In this document: in pieces, positions 8,058-16,000 of the stretch
How the letters are laid out: each line of letters starts with the position of its first letter
Numbering within the stretch: the stretch's first letter is position 1
From: Bacillus alkalisoli
GTDB taxonomy: Bacteria; Bacillota; Bacilli; Bacillales; Bacillaceae_I
NCBI RefSeq assembly: GCF_002797415.1
Contig: NZ_KZ454944.1
Span: 2,126,665 to 2,190,664, forward strand
DNA length: 64,000 bases
Direction of reading: 5' to 3'
Position numbers and translations under genes: made by a program
Notes under the pieces: model-generated
Database searches by the model: none
What the model was told of the DNA's origin: nothing
What the model saw: only the letters and a program-made list of their open reading frames with translations

Positions 8058-8831
8058 TTGTACGAAACGATTAAGTATCAAGTCAAAAACAATGTAGCAT
8101 GGCTAACATTAAATCGACCGGATTCTCTTAATGCTTTTATTGCTCAGATGAATAAAGAAATTCAACTAGCCATTAAAAAATCAACTGTTGATGAAAATGT
8201 AAGAGCAATTGTCATTATAGGAGAAGGTAGAGCTTTTTGTTCAGGTCAAGATTTATCTGAAGTGACAGAATCAATGGATCATGGGGATGTTTTACGTAAC
8301 AACTACGGCCCAATGATAAAAGAAATTGCTAATTGTGAAAAGCCTATTATCGCAGCAGTAAACGGTGTTGCAGCTGGTGCTGGTTTGAGCCTTGCACTGG
8401 CATGTGATTTTAGACTTTTATCTGAGAAAGCAACCTTCTTGCAAGCATTCATTCATGTTGGATTAATTCCTGACTCAGGTAACCTATATTATTTAACGAG
8501 ACTAGTGGGCCAAGCGAAAGCATTAGAGCTTGCAGTATTAGGGGAGAAAATCTCAGCTGAACAAGCAAAAGCAATCAATCTAGCAACAAACGTGTTTCCA
8601 GTAGAAACGTTCATAGATGATGTGACGAATTTTGCTACTCGAATAGCTACTATGCCAACCAAAGCTATTGGACTTATTAAAAGAAGTGTAAAAGATAGTT
8701 ATGAACTAACTTTTACAGACTATTTAGAACGCGAAGCACAAGGGCAACGTATTGCTGGTTTAACAACCGATCATCACGAAGGTGTGCAAGCCTTCATGCA
8801 AAAACGAAAACCTACGTTTAGTGGTAAATAA
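8058..8831 (+). CDS. paaG: Ring-1,2-epoxyphenylacetyl-CoA isomerase PaaG
   Basis: A 257-residue crotonase superfamily protein. Features include GRAFCSGQDLSEV and AAVNGVAAGAGLSLALACD, then FIHVGLIPDSGNLYYL with an aspartate in place of the glutamate of ordinary hydratases, as expected in PaaG. PaaG turns the unstable epoxide into oxepin-CoA and also isomerises a later dehydrosuberyl-CoA. TTG 8058 follows AAGGGGG with five to six bases of spacing. It is the last gene of the EthD-paaF-paaG unit; a GC-rich palindrome lies directly downstream. Confidence 0.92.
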   Translation: MYETIKYQVKNNVAWLTLNRPDSLNAFIAQMNKEIQLAIKKSTVDENVRAIVIIGEGRAFCSGQDLSEVTESMDHGDVLRNNYGPMIKEIANCEKPIIAAVNGVAAGAGLSLALACDFRLLSEKATFLQAFIHVGLIPDSGNLYYLTRLVGQAKALELAVLGEKISAEQAKAINLATNVFPVETFIDDVTNFATRIATMPTKAIGLIKRSVKDSYELTFTDYLEREAQGQRIAGLTTDHHEGVQAFMQKRKPTFSGK

Positions 8832-8880
8832 ATGCGTAGTTAATTTTTATAAATAGTCTTGATCTTATAAATAAAAATTA

Positions 8881-9006
8881 GTTGATGTTCGCTGTAGTTG
8901 TGAGACTCCTGCGGGAATGCAGGGACATAGAAGACCCAGTAGAGGCTTTCGGCGAGGAGGCTTCCGGACCGCCCTCGGAAAGCGAGCAACTGCAGCGAAC
9001 ATCAAC
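8881..9006 (+). repeat. GC-rich palindromic repeat, copy A
   Basis: The outer arms GTTGATGTTCGCTGTAGTTG and CAACTGCAGCGAACATCAAC pair with one T-G exception. The conserved inner blocks are GAGACTCCTGCGGG on the left and CGGAAAGCG on the right. It lies between paaG and the aldehyde dehydrogenase gene. Confidence 0.85.
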
Positions 9007-9064
9007 ATTTAGCACCCTACATAAACGTTTCAGGGTAGCCTAATTCTTAAAGGGGATGAAATGA

Positions 9065-10582
9065 ATGTCGACAGTTAAAGAAGAAAAATTCGCAACACTT
9101 TCAACGAAACGTGATACTTACCAATTAATTATAAACGGTCAACGCGTAGAAAGCTCCACAGGAGAAACCTTTACTACGTATAACCCAGCAACAGGCGAAG
9201 CAGTTGCAACAGTTGCAAAAGCAACGAAAGAAGACGCTGAAAAAGCAGTAGCAGCAGCACGTCATGCGTTTGATAACGGTAAATGGAAGCTTTTCCCGAT
9301 CAATAAACGTTCAAGAATCATCAATAAAATTGCAGCGATTATGCGCTCTCGTTTTAATGAACTAGTAGAATTAGAAATTTTAGATACTGGTAAATCTTTA
9401 GCAGCAGCTCAAGGTCAAGTCATGCAAGCAATTGAAGACTTTGAATTTTACGCTGGTGCAATCGTTGGTCACCGCGGAACAGTAAATAACGTTCCTGGTC
9501 AATTCCAAAATATTGCAGAAAAAGAGCCTGTAGGGGTTTGTGCACAAATCATTCCTTGGAATTATCCATTAATGATGGCTGCTTGGAAAATAGCTCCTGC
9601 CATTGCTGTAGGTTGTTCGGTTGTAGTAAAACCTGCTACATTAACTCCACTTACAGCTATCGTTTTAGGGGAAATTTGTATCGAAGCTGGGGTTCCAGAA
9701 GGAGTAGTAAATATCGTTCCTGGTTCTGGTTCAGAAGTTGGTAACTACCTAGTAGAACATCCTCAAGTAGATAAAGTAGCGTTTACTGGTTCTACACCTA
9801 TCGGTAAAGACATTATGGCAAAAGCTTCCAAAACATTAAAGCGTGTAACTTTAGAGCTTGGTGGAAAATCTCCGAATCTAGTATTTAACGATGCTGACAT
9901 CGATGCTGCAGTAGACGGTTCATTATTCGGTATTTTCTATAACACTGGTCAATCTTGTGAAGCAAGATCACGCCTATATGTACAAGAAGATATCTATGAA
10001 GAATTCCTAGAGAAGTTTGTAGAGAAAGCGAAAAAACTTCAACTTGGCGATCCATTCGCAAAAGAAACACATATTGGAGCGATTATTAACGAAGATCAGC
10101 TAAAAACAATCGATTCTTATGTTCAATCTGCAAAAGAAGACGGCGCTACAATCGCATTAGGTGGTAAGGTCGCTAAGGTGGAAGGACATGAAAATGGATA
10201 TTGGTATGAGCCAACTATTATTACAAACGTAAATCATGACATGAAAGTAGTAAATGAAGAAATCTTCGGACCAGTAGTAGTAGTGATGCCATTTAAAGAT
10301 GAGAAGGAAGCAATCAAACTAGCAAACGATAGTGAATATGGCTTAGGTTCAGCTGTATGGACAAAAGATCATGGTCGCGCAACTCGTGTTGCGAAGAAGA
10401 TTCAAGCAGGAATCGTAATGGTTAACTGCCCATTCTCTGCATTCCCTGGTACACCGTTTGGTGGCTACAAACAATCTGGCTTCGGTCGAGAACTATGTAT
10501 CGAAACACTTGATCTATATTCAGAAACGAAGAGTGTGATTTCCTACTTTGGAAATCGTCCACTAAACCCGTTCGGTATCTAA
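9065..10582 (+). CDS. Aldehyde dehydrogenase, candidate for the PaaZ dehydrogenase step
   Basis: A 505-residue NAD(P)-dependent aldehyde dehydrogenase. The catalytic cysteine is C298 in NTGQSCEARSR and the general base is E264 in LELGGKSPN; the cofactor region is IIPWNYPLMMAAWKIAPA and FTGSTPIG. It resembles betaine and phenylacetaldehyde dehydrogenases. Placed inside the paa cluster and without the MaoC-type hydratase domain of fused PaaZ, it may oxidise the open-chain dehydrosuberyl-CoA semialdehyde, or alternatively phenylacetaldehyde. ATG 9065 follows AAGGGG. It is flanked on both sides by GC-rich palindromes, so it is probably its own transcription unit. Confidence 0.85.
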   Translation: MSTVKEEKFATLSTKRDTYQLIINGQRVESSTGETFTTYNPATGEAVATVAKATKEDAEKAVAAARHAFDNGKWKLFPINKRSRIINKIAAIMRSRFNELVELEILDTGKSLAAAQGQVMQAIEDFEFYAGAIVGHRGTVNNVPGQFQNIAEKEPVGVCAQIIPWNYPLMMAAWKIAPAIAVGCSVVVKPATLTPLTAIVLGEICIEAGVPEGVVNIVPGSGSEVGNYLVEHPQVDKVAFTGSTPIGKDIMAKASKTLKRVTLELGGKSPNLVFNDADIDAAVDGSLFGIFYNTGQSCEARSRLYVQEDIYEEFLEKFVEKAKKLQLGDPFAKETHIGAIINEDQLKTIDSYVQSAKEDGATIALGGKVAKVEGHENGYWYEPTIITNVNHDMKVVNEEIFGPVVVVMPFKDEKEAIKLANDSEYGLGSAVWTKDHGRATRVAKKIQAGIVMVNCPFSAFPGTPFGGYKQSGFGRELCIETLDLYSETKSVISYFGNRPLNPFGI

Positions 10583-10598
10583 TAAAGCAATACCAGTA

Positions 10599-10626
10599 AC
10601 GAGCACTCTATCCATTGAGTGCTCGT
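10599..10626 (+). terminator. Hairpin after the aldehyde dehydrogenase gene
   Basis: ACGAGCACTC at 10599-10608 pairs perfectly with GAGTGCTCGT at 10617-10626. The following CTCATTTCTATTCTT is only moderately T-rich, so termination is likely but not certain. Confidence 0.6.
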
Positions 10627-10678
10627 CTCATTTCTATTCTTAGGTTGTCTAATGAATATTTTAAATAAAACCTTGTCC

Positions 10679-10802
10679 GTTCCTTTCCGCTGCAGGCACT
10701 CGCTTTCCGCGGGGAGCGACGTGAGCCTCCTCGGCGTTCCGCCTGTGGGGTCTCACGCTTCGCTCTACTTCCCGCAGGAGTCGAGTGCCTTCCGCTCCAA
10801 TA
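10679..10802 (-). repeat. GC-rich palindromic repeat, copy B
   Basis: Reverse orientation: CGCTTTCCGCGGGG comes first and CCCGCAGGAGTCG last. GGCACTCG and CGAGTGCC form the stem next to the core. The outermost flanks do not pair, unlike most copies. The short ORFs seen in both directions here are products of the GC-rich repeat. Confidence 0.8.
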
Positions 10803-10905
10803 CACTCTAGGTTTTAAATAAATTGTTATTCAACAATAAAACCTTTAAAAACAAAGTATTCTGTTTTTAAGTTTCTATATAACATAGAAACTTATTAACT
10901 CTCTA

Positions 10906-11032
10906 GCTGTTGATTGTAGTGCAAGTTGGAGACTCCTGCGGGAGAAGCGGGGAGCGGGAGACCCCACAGGCGAAGCTGAGGAGGCTCCCGGCCCGCCCGC
11001 GGAAAGCGGAGACTTGCGCTACAATCAACAGC
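10906..11032 (+). repeat. GC-rich palindromic repeat, copy C
   Basis: GCTGTTGATTGTAGTGCAAG at the left pairs with CTTGCGCTACAATCAACAGC at the right except for one T-G pair. The core has GAGACTCCTGCGGG and CCGCGGAAAGCG. Together with copy B and a small hairpin at 10869-10893 (AAGTTTCTAT...ATAGAAACTT) it fills the 487-base gap before paaH. Confidence 0.85.
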
Positions 11033-11069
11033 GTTATTTAACAAAATCAAATGGAAAGGGGATTAACAA

Positions 11070-11927
11070 ATGATTCAAAATATCGTCGTCATCGGTTCTG
11101 GTGTAATGGGACGTGGAATCGCCTATGTAAGTGCTCTTGGCGGCTTCCAAACAACACTAGTAGACATAAATGAAGAACAACTAAACAGCGCTAAAACAGA
11201 AAACAATAAAGTATTTCAAAAGGCAGTAGAAAGAGGCAAACTCTCTGAAGAGAACGTGAACTCCGCAATCCAAAGATTAAGCTACTCTATTGATATAGAA
11301 GATACATACAAAAACGCTGACTTAATAATTGAAGCCGTCCCTGAAAAAGTAGAAATTAAAAAAGCTGTTTTTGAACAAATGGAACAGTTTGCAAAAGAAA
11401 CGTGCTATTTTGCGACAAACACTTCCACAATGAGTCCAACAGAGATTGGTAGTTTTACAAAACGTCCAGAAAAAGTAATTGCTATGCACTTTTTTAATCC
11501 AGTTCATAAAATGAAACTAGTAGAAATTGTTCGAGGATTAGAAACGAGTGATGAAACTGCTGCTGTAATAAAAGAAGTTGCAGAACAAATGGGCAAAGAA
11601 ACAGTAGTTGTAAACGAATTTCCTGGCTTCGTAACTAGCCGTATTAGCGCATTAGTCGGTAATGAAGCATTTTATATGCTACAAGAGGGCGTAGGAACAC
11701 CAGAAGAAATAGATAAAGCTATAAAACTTGGTTTAAACTATCCAATGGGACCATTTGAACTCGGAGATTTAGTTGGTTTAGATGCACGGTTAAACAATCT
11801 TAAATATTTACACGAGAAGCTAGGGGAAAAATACCGTCCTGCACCATTACTAGAAAAGTATGTAAAAGCAGGAAGACTTGGAAGAAAGTCCGGTAAAGGT
11901 GTTTACGATTATTCAGATAGAACTTAA
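11070..11927 (+). CDS. paaH: 3-hydroxyacyl-CoA dehydrogenase, PaaH-like
   Basis: A 285-residue short form of 3-hydroxyacyl-CoA dehydrogenase. The NAD-binding GSGVMGRG motif is at the N-terminus, MHFFNPVHKMKLVEI contains the catalytic histidine, and the C-terminal domain has NYPMGPFELGDLVGLD. It would oxidise 3-hydroxyadipyl-CoA to 3-oxoadipyl-CoA. The ribosome site AAAGGGG precedes ATG 11070. It pairs with the thiolase 26 bases downstream. The closest general match would be 3-hydroxybutyryl-CoA dehydrogenase, so the paaH name depends on context. Confidence 0.88.
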   Translation: MIQNIVVIGSGVMGRGIAYVSALGGFQTTLVDINEEQLNSAKTENNKVFQKAVERGKLSEENVNSAIQRLSYSIDIEDTYKNADLIIEAVPEKVEIKKAVFEQMEQFAKETCYFATNTSTMSPTEIGSFTKRPEKVIAMHFFNPVHKMKLVEIVRGLETSDETAAVIKEVAEQMGKETVVVNEFPGFVTSRISALVGNEAFYMLQEGVGTPEEIDKAIKLGLNYPMGPFELGDLVGLDARLNNLKYLHEKLGEKYRPAPLLEKYVKAGRLGRKSGKGVYDYSDRT

Positions 11928-11953
11928 TAGCTTACTAGAAAGGAGCACTAAAA

Positions 11954-13162
11954 ATGAGAGAAGTTGTCATTGTTGACGCAGTAAGAACTCCAATTGGCAG
12001 GTATAAAGGAGCATTAAAAACTATAAGACCAGATGATTTAGGTGCTGTAGTCATTAAAGGCTTATTAGAAAGAAACGACAAAGTGAATCCACTAGATATT
12101 GAAGAAGTAGTTTTTGGAAATGCCAATCAAGCGGGTGAAGACAACCGTAATGTGGCTAGAATGTCAGCCTTACTTGCAGGTTTACCTGTAGAAGTAGGTG
12201 GAACGACTATCAATAGATTATGTGGTTCTGGTCTTGATGCCGTAAACTACGCAGCACGAGCGATTATGGTTGGCGAAGGAGATATTTTTATAGCTGGTGG
12301 AACAGAGAGCATGACTCGTGCTCCATTTGTTATGGCAAAACCAGAAAGCGATTACCCTCGTGGAAACATGGAGATGTTTGATACAACAATCGGTTGGCGT
12401 TTTACAAATCAGTTACTAAAAGATATGTACGGAACGGATAGTATGCCAGAGACAGCGGAAAATGTAGCAAAACGCTTTGACATTACTAGAGAAGCACAAG
12501 ACGAGTTTGCTTTTAACAGCCAACAAAAAGCAAAAGCTGCGATGGAAATGGATCGATTTAAAGAAGAAATCGTACCTGTAACTTTTAAAGATCGAAAAGG
12601 TAACGAAATAATTGTAGAAGTAGATGAACACCCTAGACCAACTACCACATTAGAAAAACTCTCGTCATTAAAGCCATTGTTTCCTGGTGGAACGGTAACG
12701 GCTGGAAATGCATCTGGTGTAAACGATGGGGCATCTGCATTACTATTAATGAGCGCAGAAAAGTGTAGGGAACTTGGATTAAAGCCTTTAGCGAAATATG
12801 TATCATCTGCAACTGCTGGACTTGAACCATCTATTATGGGAATTGGTCCAATTTTCGCTTCACAAAAAGCATTAAATAGAGCTAACCTAACTGCTGAAGA
12901 TATTGGATTAGTGGAATTGAATGAAGCATTTGCTTCACAATCTCTTGAGTGTATCAAACAACTTGAATTAGATGAAGCAAAAGTAAATGTAAACGGCGGA
13001 GCCATCGCATTTGGCCATCCGCTTGGAGCAAGTGGTGCTAGAATACTAACGACATTAGTACATGAAATGAACAAACGTAACATTAAATACGGTCTTGCTA
13101 CAATGTGTATTGGCGTAGGACAAGGTATCGCTACCATCGTTGAAAATTGTATCGAAGAGTAA
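11954..13162 (+). CDS. paaJ: 3-oxoadipyl-CoA thiolase, PaaJ-like
   Basis: A 402-residue thiolase. The nucleophile is C90 in NRLCGSGLDAV, the histidine lies in AIAFGHPLGASGARI, and the second cysteine is in ATMCIGVGQGIA. In this pathway it would cleave 3-oxoadipyl-CoA to succinyl-CoA and acetyl-CoA, and also the earlier 3-oxo-5,6-dehydrosuberyl-CoA. ATG 11954 follows AGAAAGGAG. It is co-directional with paaH and closely spaced. A generic acetyl-CoA acetyltransferase would look similar, so substrate choice is inferred from the cluster. Confidence 0.88.
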   Translation: MREVVIVDAVRTPIGRYKGALKTIRPDDLGAVVIKGLLERNDKVNPLDIEEVVFGNANQAGEDNRNVARMSALLAGLPVEVGGTTINRLCGSGLDAVNYAARAIMVGEGDIFIAGGTESMTRAPFVMAKPESDYPRGNMEMFDTTIGWRFTNQLLKDMYGTDSMPETAENVAKRFDITREAQDEFAFNSQQKAKAAMEMDRFKEEIVPVTFKDRKGNEIIVEVDEHPRPTTTLEKLSSLKPLFPGGTVTAGNASGVNDGASALLLMSAEKCRELGLKPLAKYVSSATAGLEPSIMGIGPIFASQKALNRANLTAEDIGLVELNEAFASQSLECIKQLELDEAKVNVNGGAIAFGHPLGASGARILTTLVHEMNKRNIKYGLATMCIGVGQGIATIVENCIEE

Positions 13163-13183
13163 CATCAGACTTAAAACAAATAG

Positions 13184-13229
13184 AATATATCACACCTTCT
13201 GTTACTAAAGCAGAAAAGTGTGATATATT
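13184..13229 (+). other. Long stem-loop between paaJ and paaX
   Basis: AATATATCACAC at 13184-13195 pairs perfectly with GTGTGATATATT at 13218-13229. The inner CTTCTG and CAGAAAAG can extend the stem with a bulge. It lacks a T-run, so it looks more like a processing or attenuation structure than a classical terminator. Confidence 0.65.
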
Positions 13230-13279
13230 ATTGTATGGTCCATTCTATAAATCTAGCTGCAACAAAGGATGTAAAGAAT

Positions 13280-14155
13280 ATGAATACAAGATCAATGATT
13301 TTTACGATATATGGTGATTATATACGTCATTACGGAAACAAAATATGGGTAGGTAGTTTAATCCGCCTATTAAATGAGTTTGGACACAACGATCAAGCTG
13401 TACGTGCCGCTATTTCTAGAATGAATAAACAAGGTTGGGTACAAGCAGAGAAAAAAGGGAATAAGAGCTACTATTACTTAACAGAGCGAGGAGTCGCTCG
13501 TATGGAAGAAGCGGCTAAACGTATCTTCAAACTGAAAAATGATGAATGGGATAATAAATGGCGGATCTTAATGTATTCCATTCCAGAAGAAATTAGAACA
13601 GTAAGAGATGAGTTAAGAAAAGAACTCATTTGGAGTGGATTTGGCACTCTATCTAACAGCTGTTGGATTTCTCCTAACGCATTAGAAAATCAAGTGAATA
13701 CGCTAATACAAAAATATAATATTTCTAATTATGTAGACTTTTTTGAAGCAGAATATAAAGGGCCTGAAGAGAACATCCGTTTAGTAGAAAAAAGTTGGGA
13801 TTTAGAAGATATTAATGCGAAATACCAAACATTTATTCAAGAATATAGCCAACTTTATATCATTACAAAAAGTAAAATTCAAAAAGGTAACATGTCAGAT
13901 GCAGAATGCTTTGTAGAAAGAACGAAACTGGTTCATGAGTATCGAAAGTTTTTGTTCGTTGATCCTGGCTTGCCAGAAGAGTTATTACCAAATCAGTGGT
14001 TAGGTGCTCACGCAGCTTCGTTATTTAGTGATTACTATAAAGAATTAGCTGAACCTGCATCTCGTTTCTTTGAACAAGTGTTCCAAGAAGGTAATGAGCT
14101 AAGCAATAAAGATAAAAAGTACGATGTTATGACGCATCCATATATATTAGAATGA
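13280..14155 (+). CDS. paaX: Phenylacetate-pathway regulator PaaX
   Basis: A 291-residue PaaX-type transcription regulator. The N-terminal winged helix includes SLIRLLNEFGHNDQAVRAA (read in parts) and ISRMNKQGWVQAEKKGNKSYY, and the central domain has WDNKWRILMYSIPEE, which is a hallmark of PaaX. In other bacteria PaaX represses paa genes and phenylacetyl-CoA releases it. ATG 13280 gives the family N-terminus RSMIFTIYGDYI after a short lead; AAAGGA lies ten bases upstream. A longer frame from 13220 has no ribosome site and would start inside the stem-loop. The operator near 4.0 and 19.4 kb is its likely target. Confidence 0.93.
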   Translation: MNTRSMIFTIYGDYIRHYGNKIWVGSLIRLLNEFGHNDQAVRAAISRMNKQGWVQAEKKGNKSYYYLTERGVARMEEAAKRIFKLKNDEWDNKWRILMYSIPEEIRTVRDELRKELIWSGFGTLSNSCWISPNALENQVNTLIQKYNISNYVDFFEAEYKGPEENIRLVEKSWDLEDINAKYQTFIQEYSQLYIITKSKIQKGNMSDAECFVERTKLVHEYRKFLFVDPGLPEELLPNQWLGAHAASLFSDYYKELAEPASRFFEQVFQEGNELSNKDKKYDVMTHPYILE

Positions 14156-14158
14156 ATA

Positions 14159-14200
14159 AAGCGCTAAAACAAGAGCTATGCCCTTATTTTAGCGCTTCTT
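14159..14200. terminator. Bidirectional terminator between paaX and paaY
   Basis: AAGCGCTAAAA at 14159-14169 pairs with TTTTAGCGCTT at 14187-14197, followed by CTTTATACT. The right arm overlaps the last codons of the convergent paaY-like gene. Confidence 0.7.
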
Positions 14201-14696
14201 TATACTCTTTTCCTTTTTGAACATATGTATCAATCGATAATTGAATAAGTTCTATATCTTTATCCGTAATTTCTCTAATTACTTTCCCTGGAGAACCAAC
14301 AACTAATGATCGTGGAGGAATTTTTTTACCGGAAGGGATAAGTGTATTAGCGCCAATAATACTTTCTTCTCCAATAACCGCACCGTCAAGAATAGTTGAG
14401 CCCATACCTATAATACATCTGTTTTCTATTGTACAACCATGTAAAATGGCATTATGGCCAATTGTCACTTCATCTCCAACTAATAAAGGAAATCCTTCGT
14501 ATAAATGTGCTGTTACATTATCTTGAACACTGCATCTTTTACCAATCTTAATAGTCCCTTCGTCTCCGCGCAAAACAGCATTAAACCACACAGTAGACTC
14601 TTCACCAACATGTACATCTCCGATAAGATGAGCACCAGGTGCAACAAAAACACTTTCGTGAACGTTTGGTTTTTTATCGTGAAAACTATATAACAT
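14184..14696 (-). CDS. paaY: Gamma-carbonic-anhydrase-like protein, PaaY type
   Basis: A 170-residue left-handed beta-helix protein of hexapeptide repeats (for example GDVHVGEESTVWFNAVLRGD). The conserved zinc-ligand histidines appear in DNVTAHLYEG, TIGHNAILHGC. PaaY proteins are thioesterases of the gamma-CA family that remove dead-end CoA adducts from a spontaneously formed ring intermediate. The gene is convergent with paaX and shares its terminator. The paralogous housekeeping protein YtoA is an alternative identity. Position within the paa cluster favours PaaY, but sequence alone does not decide. Confidence 0.75.
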   Translation of the reverse strand: MLYSFHDKKPNVHESVFVAPGAHLIGDVHVGEESTVWFNAVLRGDEGTIKIGKRCSVQDNVTAHLYEGFPLLVGDEVTIGHNAILHGCTIENRCIIGMGSTILDGAVIGEESIIGANTLIPSGKKIPPRSLVVGSPGKVIREITDKDIELIQLSIDTYVQKGKEYKEALK

Positions 14697-14769
14697 AAAA
14701 GAACTCCCTTTCCATTGTTAAAATATTAAAAATAGTATAACATTATTTTTACGAGGGGTGAAATAATAG

Positions 14770-15717
14770 ATGAACAAATTAATCGAAATATTACATATTA
14801 AATACCCAATCATACAAGGGGCGATGGGCAACATTAGTAATGCGCCATTAACAGCTGCAGTAAGTGAGGCTGGTGGGCTTGGAACGATCGGTGCAGGCAC
14901 AATGCCACCAGAAGAAGTAGAAAAAATCATTTTGGAAACAAAAGATAAAACGAAAGCACCGTTCGCCATAAATGTAGCACTAACGGTGACACCTTATGTG
15001 AAAGAAGTATTGCAATTAGTCATTAAGCATAAAGTGCCGGTTGTTTCTCTTTCTGCAGGAAATCCAATACCTATTATCCCAAAATTAAAACACTATGGTA
15101 TAAAAATAATTTGTGTCGTTGCGTCTCCTAGACAAGCACAAAAAGCAGAAGAAGCAGGAGCAGATATTATAGTGGCTGAAGGTTATGAAGCGGCAGGTAT
15201 TAATTCAAGTCTTGAAATCACTACATTAACATTAATTCCACAAATTGTAGATGCAGTAAAAATACCAGTTGTCGCTGCAGGTGGAATCGGAGACGGTAGA
15301 GGATTAGCAGCAGTACTTTCACTAGGAGCTTCAGGTGCTCAAATTGGGACTAGATTAATAGCAACACAAGAGGCTCCTTTTCACCAAGCTTATAAAGATA
15401 AATTAGTAGAAGCAAATGATACTGCTACTGTTATTGTAGGAAGATCTGTTGGTAGAGTAAGAAGGGTTCTAAAAGCACCCTACTCAGAAACCTTATTACA
15501 AAAAGAACAAACGGGAATTAGTTTAGATGATTTTAATAATTTAACAACGGAAGACCAACATATATTAGGAGCAATAAAAGGGGACCTCGATAATGGTTTT
15601 ATTAACGGTGGTCAAGTCTCAGCATTAATCAAAAACATACCTACCGTGCAACAACTATTCGAACAGATAATAAGTGATGCAAGTAAACAATTAAATAGAG
15701 CAACGAAACTACTATAA
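14770..15717 (+). CDS. Nitronate monooxygenase / FMN-dependent 2-nitropropane dioxygenase family
   Basis: A 315-residue TIM-barrel FMN enzyme. It begins YPIIQGAMGNIS, has IIVAEGYEAAGI around the active site in place of the usual EGxEAGGH, and has PVVAAGGIGDGRGLAAVLSLGASGAQIGTR (read in parts) for phosphate binding. This family oxidises nitronates, and its FabK-like relatives reduce enoyl-ACP. The glycine-histidine of the classic motif is replaced by AGI, which suggests a different substrate. It is divergent from paaY. A link to aromatic catabolism is by neighbourhood only. Confidence 0.8.
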   Translation: MNKLIEILHIKYPIIQGAMGNISNAPLTAAVSEAGGLGTIGAGTMPPEEVEKIILETKDKTKAPFAINVALTVTPYVKEVLQLVIKHKVPVVSLSAGNPIPIIPKLKHYGIKIICVVASPRQAQKAEEAGADIIVAEGYEAAGINSSLEITTLTLIPQIVDAVKIPVVAAGGIGDGRGLAAVLSLGASGAQIGTRLIATQEAPFHQAYKDKLVEANDTATVIVGRSVGRVRRVLKAPYSETLLQKEQTGISLDDFNNLTTEDQHILGAIKGDLDNGFINGGQVSALIKNIPTVQQLFEQIISDASKQLNRATKLL

Positions 15718-15748
15718 AAACATGCGCATGCATGTTTTTATTTTTTTA
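15716..15748 (+). terminator. Terminator after the nitronate monooxygenase gene
   Basis: AAAAACATGC at 15716-15725 pairs with GCATGTTTTT at 15730-15739, then ATTTTTTT. Confidence 0.7.
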
Positions 15749-15815
15749 GAGGAATGTTAATATTTTTGTAGAATATTAATAGAATAATCCGATTATAAAT
15801 AATTTTTAGAAAATA

Positions 15816-15845
15816 TTGACGATAATATTTATACAGTGTTAATAT
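15816..15845 (+). promoter_or_regulatory. Promoter of the TrpXYZ-like transporter
   Basis: TTGACG at 15816-15821, an 18-base spacer and TAATAT at 15840-15845, with a TG dinucleotide one base before the -10 (extended -10). The sequence three bases after it, CGTTTAAACAGG, is only loosely like the paa operator. Confidence 0.55.
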
Positions 15846-15907
15846 AACGTTTAAACAGGTTATCGTCTTTTTTTCGTAACAATTAGTAGTATTTTCCAAA
15901 GGTATTA

Positions 15908-15978
15908 ACTAGTAGTTATGCTACATATATCTACTACTAGTAAAATATATAATTCCAAAGCCTTAAGGCAATTTGGAA
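15908..15978 (+). promoter_or_regulatory. Two stem-loops in the leader of the ABC transporter operon
   Basis: ACTAGTAG at 15908-15915 pairs with CTACTAGT at 15934-15941. Then TTCCAAA at 15953-15959 pairs with TTTGGAA at 15972-15978 around a GCCTTAAGGC inner palindrome. The second is 22 bases before the start codon and could limit ribosome access or bind a regulator. No T-box motif is present. Confidence 0.5.
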
Positions 15979-16000
15979 CAAAAGAATAAGGGGGATAAGC

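Noticed and set aside
10608-10810. Short ORFs on both strands within GC-rich palindromes (also at 25937, 37265, 37506, 48730, 50759 and 63003)
   Set aside because: They recur because of the GC-rich repeat sequence and have no ribosome sites or conserved products.
12409-13137. Long minus-strand ORF (242 codons) opposite the thiolase gene
   Set aside because: It is a shadow of a strongly coding gene, has no ribosome site and no recognisable protein features.
15748-16000. T-box leader before the TrpXYZ-like operon
   Set aside because: The conserved T-box sequence (AGGGTGGNACCGCG) is absent, and the two hairpins seen do not fit the fold.
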